Shown here in pieces: positions 13,273-17,998 of a DNA stretch of 17,998 nucleotides. A program made the position numbers and the translations under genes. The DNA comes from JAGLQA01 sp023135565. GTDB taxonomy: Bacteria; Acidobacteriota; Aminicenantia; UBA2199. Location: NCBI GenBank assembly GCA_030639305.1, contig DAOWCY010000149.1, forward strand, positions 1-17,998, written 5' to 3'. The notes under the pieces were generated by a model. That model was not told the origin of the DNA. It searched no databases and was given only the letters and a program-made list of their open reading frames with translations. Positions within the stretch are counted from its first letter, which is position 1; each line of letters opens with the position of its first letter.

Positions 13273-14436
13273 ATGTCACGTGAATGGATTTTAAAAACCC
13301 TATATATTTTGATTTTTGTTTTTGTAACCGTGATTTCGGGCGTCCAGTTTTATAATCACAGGCACTATGAAGTGCCTATGGTGGCTGGCCCCGGCGTTAC
13401 GAAAGTCGTCAAACTAAGCGACTACAATAAAAGCCTGAAAGGCACTATTGCCGATACCAACGTATTTTTTTTGGAAGGCAAGGAACCCGGCGGTAAAGCG
13501 CTGCTCTTCGCCAACACCCATTCTAACGAACCGGCGGCCATTTTAACCGCCCTGATTTTTATCGAGAATGCGCAGGTGAACAAAGGCACGCTTATCGTAA
13601 TCCCGCAGTTCAACAACAGCGCCGGGCGCAACACCAAACCCGGCGACGGTTACCCGCTGTACTTTGAAATCCCCACCCCCTGGGGCGGCAAAAAATTCAG
13701 GATGGGCAACCGCAATGCCTCGCCTTTAGATCAATGGCCGGATCCCGATGTTTATGTGCACTATCCCGACAGGCAATTGCTTTCATATTTAGACGTCAGG
13801 AATACCAACCGGACGTGGCCCGGCAGAGCTAACGGCCCGCTTATGGAAAAAGTCACCTTTGCCGCCATGCAGTTGATAAAACAAGAAAAAGTGGATGTAG
13901 CCATAGATATCCACGGCGCGGAGACTATGTTCCCCGTAACCAACTGTATCGTGGTTCCGCAAAAGGCCATGCGTATCGCCACCATGGTATCGTTAAAGGC
14001 AAAGGCCATGGAAGGTTTTGAGAATCATGTGGAACCTTCTCCCAAAGGTTTCAGGGGGCTTTCCCACCGCGAGATCGGTGATTTTTCCGACGCCCTGCCT
14101 TTTTTGTTGGAAGCGCCTATTCCTTTTTTGGATCAGCCTACCGGCCCCAAAACCGTGGAACTGCTGCTGCAAGGCAAAGACCCCTTCTTATTGAGCTTAT
14201 CGAAACAGAAAAAACTTTTCGTGCCTTATGATGAAGCCGGTTGGCCTATGGAGAACAGGGTGGGCCAGCATTGTTCGGTGATATTGAGAATTTTCAAGGA
14301 GTTCTCGAAGAAAGCTTCCGACCGGGCCATAGAAGTGAGCCAGGTGCCCTGGTATGCCGAGGTGGTGAAAAACGGCGTCGGTTTTTATTATCGCAACCCG
14401 GACGAAGCAAAAAAAGAAAAAATTTATTTTAATTAA
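13273..14436 (+). CDS. membrane-anchored M14 / AstE-AspA-type zinc amidohydrolase
   Basis: A 387-residue protein with an N-terminal membrane anchor (LKTLYILIFVFVTVISGVQF, 7-26), placing the catalytic domain outside the membrane. Zinc ligands fit the M14 succinylglutamate desuccinylase/aspartoacylase pattern: H83 and E86 in NTHSNEPA, and H214 in AIDIHGAE. The substrate-binding segment is DVRNTNRTWPGR (174-185), and the probable general base is E280 in PFLLEAPIP. Family enzymes remove acyl groups from amino acids or trim peptide termini. Beside PgsBCW a gamma-glutamyl or N-acyl-glutamate substrate is attractive, but this is inference. GGGAGG lies 6 nt before the ATG. The gene sits alone with the 51-aa gene between about 200-bp inverted repeats, and its stop is followed by hairpins. 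Confidence 0.8.
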   Translation: MSREWILKTLYILIFVFVTVISGVQFYNHRHYEVPMVAGPGVTKVVKLSDYNKSLKGTIADTNVFFLEGKEPGGKALLFANTHSNEPAAILTALIFIENAQVNKGTLIVIPQFNNSAGRNTKPGDGYPLYFEIPTPWGGKKFRMGNRNASPLDQWPDPDVYVHYPDRQLLSYLDVRNTNRTWPGRANGPLMEKVTFAAMQLIKQEKVDVAIDIHGAETMFPVTNCIVVPQKAMRIATMVSLKAKAMEGFENHVEPSPKGFRGLSHREIGDFSDALPFLLEAPIPFLDQPTGPKTVELLLQGKDPFLLSLSKQKKLFVPYDEAGWPMENRVGQHCSVILRIFKEFSKKASDRAIEVSQVPWYAEVVKNGVGFYYRNPDEAKKEKIYFN

Positions 14437-14455
14437 AAGTTTTTTGGGGGTGCAG

Positions 14456-14479
14456 GGGGCGATTTTTCAAAAAAGCCCC
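14456..14479 (+). terminator. hairpin after the M14 gene
   Basis: GGGGC-GATTTTTCAAAAAA-GCCCC, 20 bp after the stop. The inner T-run and A-run can extend the stem. A second and stronger stem, CGCCGAAGGCAA/TTGCCTTCGGCG (14485-14496 with 14513-14524), encloses a T8 run. Together they probably weaken read-through into pgsB. Confidence 0.4.
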
Positions 14480-14512
14480 TTGCTCGCCGAAGGCAAATAA
14501 ATATTTTTTTTC

Positions 14513-14570
14513 TTGCCTTCGGCGACCCTGCCGGGGGCCAAACTTTTGAAAAAGTTTGATCAAAACTTCT
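14513..14570 (-). repeat. repeat A, minus copy joined to repeat B
   Basis: TTGCCTTCGGCGACCCTGCC, GGGGGCCAAACTTTTG, AAAAAGTTTGATCAAAACTT. This is the reverse complement of the 5545 copy almost throughout, and it runs directly into the inverted repeat B array. Confidence 0.8.
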
Positions 14571-14580
14571 TATTATTTAA

Positions 14581-14728
14581 AATCAAAAGCGCTCACACGC
14601 TGCCTCTTGCGGCGAAGCCGCTAAACGCTTCCCCGTGCGTACGGGGTTTAAAATCAAAAGCGCTCACACGCTGCCTTCTTGCCGCGAAGCGGCTTAACGC
14701 CACCCCACGCGCGTGGAGCCGCCGGAGG
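14581..14728 (-). repeat. repeat B array, right arm (inverted)
   Basis: Two units start at 14581 and 14652 (71-bp period) with AATCAAAAGCGCTCACACGC. The first keeps CCCCGTGCGTACGGGG and GCGGC-GAA-GCCGC. In the second both stems have changed sequence but still pair: GCCGC-GAA-GCGGC and CCACGC-GCGTGG. The end GCCGCCGGAGG provides the ribosome binding site for pgsB. Confidence 0.85.
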
Positions 14729-14739
14729 CAAAAAAAAAC

Positions 14740-16086
14740 ATGTTCTTAATCCTGTTTTTATCTATTATTATTTTTTTAAGCTACCTGGTAGTTGAGAGGA
14801 TCATCCTGGATCGCAGGCTGGAGTCTATACCGGTCAGGATATGCGTCACCGGCACGCGGGGCAAATCCAGCGTGGTCAGGATGCTGACAACTATCCTGCG
14901 CGCAGAGGGCAAAAAAACATTAGGAAAGATAACCGGCTCAAGAGCCGCTTATATCCTGCCTGATGGCGAAGAAACCGCTGTGCGCAGGCGGGGCGTCGTT
15001 TCGATTATCGAACAAAAAAATCTTGTCAGAAAAGCGGCAAATCTCAAAGTTGATTACCTGATAACTGAAATAATGAGCATTCACCCGGAGAACCATTTCA
15101 TCGAATCACAGCGCCTATTGAAACCGCATATCCTGGTGATAACCAATGTGCGCCGCGACCATACCGACGCCATGGGCAGCACAATCGACGAAATTGCCGC
15201 GGTTCTCTCCTCATGCATTACAGCTAAATCCACAGTATTCATACTGGAAAAAGAAAACAGGCCGGTTTTTTCAACTGCGGCTGAGAAGGCCGGAGCAGAG
15301 CTAATCCGCGTGAAAGAAGAATCACCGGAAAACATCATCCCGCAAATAAAAAAGAGTTTCTTCCCCGGCAATATTTCCCTTGTCGCTACGCTTTTTGTGC
15401 ATCTAAAACGGTTTCCAACTGCAGCCGGAATCGCCTCCGGCGGCCAACTTTTTGAAAAAAGTTGGACAAAAACTTCTATTAAGCCGCTTCGCGGCAGTTC
15501 CTTAGAATTGGAGCAGCTTATAAACGGCTTAAAAAAAGTAAAACATGATACTTCGGAATTCAATATCCGCCGGTACAGCCCTGAACAAACACAAAAGACA
15601 TTTTTCCTGACCAACGCCTTTGCCGCCAATGACCCCCGGTCTACTTTTGAAATCATTACAAAAATAAACAAGATTTTCCCATTTTCTACAGGGAAATTAG
15701 TGGGTTTATTAAATCTTCGCGCCGACAGGGGCGACCGCACGGTTCAATGGATAGAAGCCTTAAAAAACGGCTCCGGCGATTTTTTTAAATGCATCTATGT
15801 CACCGGGGCGCATACAAAAATCGTCAAAAAAAAATTAAAAAACATCGTTATTCTTAAGCATAAGCAGCCGGAAAAGATGATGGCGAAAATTATCCAGAAC
15901 AGTATGCCGGAAGCATCCGCTGCCGAAACCACAAGCTCTCACCCCCAAACTGGCACCGGGCAGGCAGCGCCCGCAGCCAAAACCACAGATCATAAAGTTG
16001 TAATACTCGGTTTCGGCAATATAAAAGGAGCCGGGAATCTCCTAATAAATTACTGGAATAAAATCGGAGAAGAATATGGGCTATGA
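14740..16086 (+). CDS. pgsB: PgsB/CapB-type poly-gamma-glutamate ligase
   Basis: I start at the ATG at 14740 (448 residues) because it directly opens the membrane segment FLILFLSIIIFLSYLVVERI. A GTG at 14713 would add repeat-encoded residues. A Mur-ligase-like core follows: P-loop VTGTRGKSSVVRML (about 37-50), YLITEIMSIHPENH, and VITNVRRDHTDAMG, as in PgsB/CapB, the ATP-dependent amide ligase that extends poly-gamma-glutamate at the membrane. FFLTNAFAANDPRST is another conserved block, and the end has VVILGFGNIKGAGN. Two insertions lengthen it beyond the roughly 400 residues usual for the family. Residues 232-252 are encoded by repeat A plus a piece of repeat B (15432-15496). An Ala/Thr/Ser-rich linker, EASAAETTSSHPQTGTGQAA, lies near residue 395. 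The 3' end overlaps pgsC by 11 bp. Confidence 0.9.
   Translation: MFLILFLSIIIFLSYLVVERIILDRRLESIPVRICVTGTRGKSSVVRMLTTILRAEGKKTLGKITGSRAAYILPDGEETAVRRRGVVSIIEQKNLVRKAANLKVDYLITEIMSIHPENHFIESQRLLKPHILVITNVRRDHTDAMGSTIDEIAAVLSSCITAKSTVFILEKENRPVFSTAAEKAGAELIRVKEESPENIIPQIKKSFFPGNISLVATLFVHLKRFPTAAGIASGGQLFEKSWTKTSIKPLRGSSLELEQLINGLKKVKHDTSEFNIRRYSPEQTQKTFFLTNAFAANDPRSTFEIITKINKIFPFSTGKLVGLLNLRADRGDRTVQWIEALKNGSGDFFKCIYVTGAHTKIVKKKLKNIVILKHKQPEKMMAKIIQNSMPEASAAETTSSHPQTGTGQAAPAAKTTDHKVVILGFGNIKGAGNLLINYWNKIGEEYGL
15432..15496 (-). repeat. repeat A plus B fragment inserted in frame within pgsB
   Basis: CGCCTCCGGCGGCCAAC, TTTTTGAAAAAAGTTGG, ACAAAAACTTCTATT then AAGCCGCTTCGCGGCAG. Apart from point changes this matches the minus copy at 14530-14570 plus the small hairpin of repeat B. 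It is read through as ASGGQLFEKSWTKTSIKPLR without a stop or frameshift. Confidence 0.75.
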
Positions 16087-16513
16087 GGCCACTTTTTTAG
16101 GTTTGTTGATTTCACTGTTGTTTATCGGCCTGACCGGGTTTTACCCCGGCGGGATCATTGTGCCCGGTTATTTAGCGCTGTTTATGGACCAACTGCTGCG
16201 CATTATCGGCACATTGATTGCCGCTCTTTTGGCCCTGTTGTGTTACCGGGCTGCTTCGAGATTCCTCATCTTATTCGGCAGGAGGAGGTTTGTTTTTATG
16301 ATCCTGTTAGGGGGGCTGTGGACATTTATCTGGATACTGGTTTTTCCCGCCATTTTCCCGGTTTCTTTCGAGTTCCGGGTGATCGGTTGGGTTATCCCCG
16401 GCTTGATCGCCAATCATTTCGAAAGACAGGGGGTTTTGGTGACCACAGCGGCGCTGGTTACGGTTACTGTGATCACCTATTTTTTAGGCAGATTGATTTT
16501 CTTAATATTTTAG
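16076..16513 (+). CDS. pgsC: PgsC/CapC-type membrane protein
   Basis: A 145-residue polytopic protein, close to the roughly 149 of Bacillus PgsC. About five hydrophobic segments are visible. Two matching elements, GGIIVPGYLALF (about 23-34) and GWVIPGLIANHFERQGV (102-118), form the internal PG repeat typical of the family. PgsC partners PgsB in the membrane-bound polymerising complex. Its ATG lies within the end of pgsB (11-bp overlap) behind CGGAGAAG, so translation is coupled. The next gene begins 7 bp after its stop. No PgsA/CapA gene follows in the window. Confidence 0.9.
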   Translation: MGYEATFLGLLISLLFIGLTGFYPGGIIVPGYLALFMDQLLRIIGTLIAALLALLCYRAASRFLILFGRRRFVFMILLGGLWTFIWILVFPAIFPVSFEFRVIGWVIPGLIANHFERQGVLVTTAALVTVTVITYFLGRLIFLIF

Positions 16514-16520
16514 TTCTAAA

Positions 16521-17519
16521 ATGAATATTTTTAAAAATAAGTTTGTTCAAAACCAGGACAGGAAAGCAAAAAAGATTATATACTTTGCCGGGATCGTAAG
16601 TCTAATCGTTTATTTATTATGGTTCTTTTTGACCCCGCACCGTTTTTTGCCCTTTTCGTCAAAAATGATCGAAGCTGCCCGGATTATGGAAAAAGCCCTT
16701 TTTGTAATTAGAGAATATCGCGAAAAATCCGGCATCGAAATAGATAGGATTTTAGATCCTAACGGCACCGGTTTGATAGGCCCGGCATACTCCCCTATCG
16801 TTACCACCAAAGGGCATCTCCAGGCCAAAAGAACCACCACTAACCCGGAAATGGCCGCACTTATCGTGTTTCTTCTCCAAAAAGCGCGAGTCAAAAAAGG
16901 AGACACTATCGCCATCGGCTGTTCGGCTTCATTTCCGGCATTGATGATCGCAGCCCTAAGCGCCGCAAAAGCCATGGCAGTAAACCCGGTGCTCATTTTT
17001 TCTTTAGGAGCATCTTCTTACGGCGCGTCTGATCCCGGTTTTAATTTATTGGATATGTTTCTGCTGCTTCGAGAGAAAGGAGTTTTCCCCGTTCAACCTG
17101 CCGCCATGTCCTTAGGAGGCGAAGGGGATGCAGCCGGGGAATGGAAGCCGGAGACAAAAAAAAAGTTACTCGAACAAATCCGGCAGAGCGGCATCCCTTT
17201 TATCTATGAGCTGGATTTCCGCAAAAACGTGCACACCCGGATGGATTTCTATCGAAAGAATGCCCCCGATGGAAAAATCGCGGCCTTTATTAATTGCGGT
17301 GGAGGTGAAGCCAACATCGGTTTGAGCAGCCTTGTGCTGAAAGTAAAACCCGGTTTAAACCGGTCACTGCCTCTCCCCCTGGAAAAAGAGCGCGGCGTAT
17401 TATTCGAGATGGCGAACCGGGACGTGCCCTGTATTCATCTTTTGTTTATAAAAGGATTGGTGCGGCAGTATGGTCTGCCCTGGGACCCTGTTCCCCTACC
17501 CCGGGTATCTCGACAATAA
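16521..17519 (+). CDS. pgsW: poly-gamma-glutamate system protein PgsW
   Basis: A 332-residue protein with one N-terminal membrane helix (IIYFAGIVSLIVYLLWFF, about 19-36) and a large outer or periplasmic domain. Recognisable stretches are GLIGPAYSPIVTTKGHLQAK, GDTIAIGCSASFPALMIAAL, LIFSLGASSYGASDP and INCGGGEANIG. I recall this as the PgsW family, found next to pgsB/pgsC in organisms outside Bacillus; its activity is unknown to me. The Gly/Ser-rich loops suggest a ligand-binding alpha/beta fold. There is no good Shine-Dalgarno sequence, and the 7-bp gap from pgsC implies translational coupling. Repeat A follows about 30 bp after the stop. I am confident of the family context and less so of the role. 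Confidence 0.82.
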   Translation: MNIFKNKFVQNQDRKAKKIIYFAGIVSLIVYLLWFFLTPHRFLPFSSKMIEAARIMEKALFVIREYREKSGIEIDRILDPNGTGLIGPAYSPIVTTKGHLQAKRTTTNPEMAALIVFLLQKARVKKGDTIAIGCSASFPALMIAALSAAKAMAVNPVLIFSLGASSYGASDPGFNLLDMFLLLREKGVFPVQPAAMSLGGEGDAAGEWKPETKKKLLEQIRQSGIPFIYELDFRKNVHTRMDFYRKNAPDGKIAAFINCGGGEANIGLSSLVLKVKPGLNRSLPLPLEKERGVLFEMANRDVPCIHLLFIKGLVRQYGLPWDPVPLPRVSRQ

Positions 17520-17548
17520 GAAAATTTTGCCGGGAAACGAGTGAAACT

Positions 17549-17600
17549 AAACAAAAGTTTTGTTCAAACTTTTTTGAAGGTTCGGTATGCCGAGGCCCCC
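17549..17600 (+). repeat. repeat A, degenerate copy after pgsW
   Basis: AAACAAAAGTTTTGTTCAAA, CTTTTTTGAAGG, then TTCGGTATGCCGAGGCCCCC. The 5' part matches repeat A; the 3' part has diverged. A GCCCCC/GGGGGC stem (17595-17600 with 17615-17620) follows. Confidence 0.6.
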
Positions 17601-17650
17601 AACTTCAATTTAATGGGGGCAAAAAAAATAACATAAAATTCTGTACCCGG

Positions 17651-17679
17651 TTGATTTTTTTTAAAAAACCTTTTATTAT
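17651..17679 (+). promoter_or_regulatory. promoter of the nucleotidyltransferase gene
   Basis: TTGATT (17651-17656) and TATTAT (17674-17679) have a 17-bp spacer. The start would be near 17686, followed by AAAGAGG before the ATG at 17709. Confidence 0.55.
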
Positions 17680-17708
17680 AGTTATGTCAATAAAAAAAGA
17701 GGCGAAAT

Positions 17709-17998
17709 ATGAACAGCGCGATAAAGGAAGCATTAGATTTGTTAAAGTCGAGATTAGCGGAACGATTTGGTTCGGACATCGAGCTAACGCTTTTCGGTTC
17801 GACGGCAAGAGGCGAAAGCAGGGAGTTTTCCGATATTGATGTGTTGGTGCTTTTTCCCGGGGAAGTTGATATATCGTTAGAGGAGCGAATCTTTGATGCA
17901 GCTTTCGAGGTGGGATTAGAGTATGATATTGTTTTTGGAGTGATTGTTTATTCGCACGATTTCTGGGAAACGCCCCGTGCAAAGGTGATGCCACTTTA
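17709..17998 (+). CDS. MNT-type minimal nucleotidyltransferase (partial, runs off the window)
   Basis: The ATG at 17709, preceded by AAGAGG, opens a frame that is still open at the window end (96 codons). The product has the polymerase-beta-type motif LFGSTARGESREFSDIDVLV: GS at residues 30-31 and the metal-binding D42 and D44. Minimal nucleotidyltransferases of this kind are often the antitoxin of HEPN-MNT modules, where they AMPylate and silence a HEPN RNase toxin. The toxin would be expected just beyond the right edge. It has its own promoter, so it is separate from the Pgs operon. A long antisense frame over this region is a shadow. Confidence 0.82.
   Translation, partial: MNSAIKEALDLLKSRLAERFGSDIELTLFGSTARGESREFSDIDVLVLFPGEVDISLEERIFDAAFEVGLEYDIVFGVIVYSHDFWETPRAKVMPL

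Noticed and set aside
15081..15740. A 219-codon minus-strand frame within pgsB
   Set aside because: It is a shadow of the well-supported PgsB frame; its translation is low in recognisable motifs and has no ribosome binding site of note.
17605..17994. A 129-codon minus-strand frame
   Set aside because: It is antisense to the nucleotidyltransferase with its clear catalytic motif and includes repeat DNA. It has no recognisable domain.
1..17998. tRNA, rRNA or a complete insertion sequence
   Set aside because: I looked for tRNA-like CCA ends with T-loops, rRNA-like stretches and transposase motifs and saw none that I could support.

Overview
ORGANISM. The window looks like the chromosome of an anaerobic, non-model bacterium of moderate GC. 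Shine-Dalgarno sites of the AAGGAGG type and sigma70-like promoters with 17-bp spacers argue for Bacteria. A ferritin beside a flavodiiron protein argues for an oxygen-sensitive anaerobe. Phylum cannot be fixed from sequence alone; gene content would suit a little-cultured candidate phylum (inference). The left 6.3 kb is AT-richer and full of defence-type genes and gene remnants. The right 11 kb is more GC-rich metabolic or envelope DNA crowded with small palindromic repeats.

LAYOUT. 1-557: AT-rich leader with a consensus promoter. 558-2464: an overlapping pair, TcmP and its three-Cys-motif (DUF5131, phage Gp37/Gp68-type) partner. 2529-2875 (minus): a YgiT/MqsA-type zinc-finger antitoxin gene behind the C-terminal stub of a DUF4258 toxin. 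2872-4308 (minus): an ATPase of the archaeal-ATPase_2/DUF234 type. 4480-5343: a stand-alone RadC N-terminal (UPF0758) protein and two fragments that look like the ends of one deleted DNA methylase gene, all between 19-bp perfect direct repeats. 5635-6248 (minus): a RelE-like toxin/antitoxin pair with its own promoter. 6587-8380: ferritin and an FprA-type flavodiiron protein, an iron and oxygen detoxification operon. 8809-17519: a long co-directional series consisting of a secreted C69 dipeptidase, a secreted DUF6305-like protein, an ion-transporter-superfamily permease, a 51-aa membrane protein, a membrane-anchored M14/AstE-type zinc amidohydrolase, PgsB, PgsC and PgsW. 17709-end: a MNT-type nucleotidyltransferase running off the window.

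HOW IT WORKS TOGETHER. PgsB-PgsC-PgsW mark a poly-gamma-glutamate-like system. No PgsA/CapA exporter subunit is visible here. Instead the genes lie beside two extracytoplasmic hydrolases, a secreted small protein and a permease. I infer a non-canonical gamma-glutamyl polymer or amide system that couples synthesis, trimming and transport. This is the best candidate in the window for a poorly described system.

REPEATS. Two short hairpin-rich repeats pervade the window. Repeat A (about 50-62 bp, alternating AAAAGTTT/AAACTTTT arms) has eight recognisable copies, mostly just after stop codons, one inserted in frame inside pgsB. Repeat B is a 71-bp unit. B+A on the left and their exact reverse order on the right form about 200-bp inverted repeats around the small membrane gene and the M14 gene. 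Heptameric microrepeats and three AAACGTTT palindromes at exact 20-bp period are also present.
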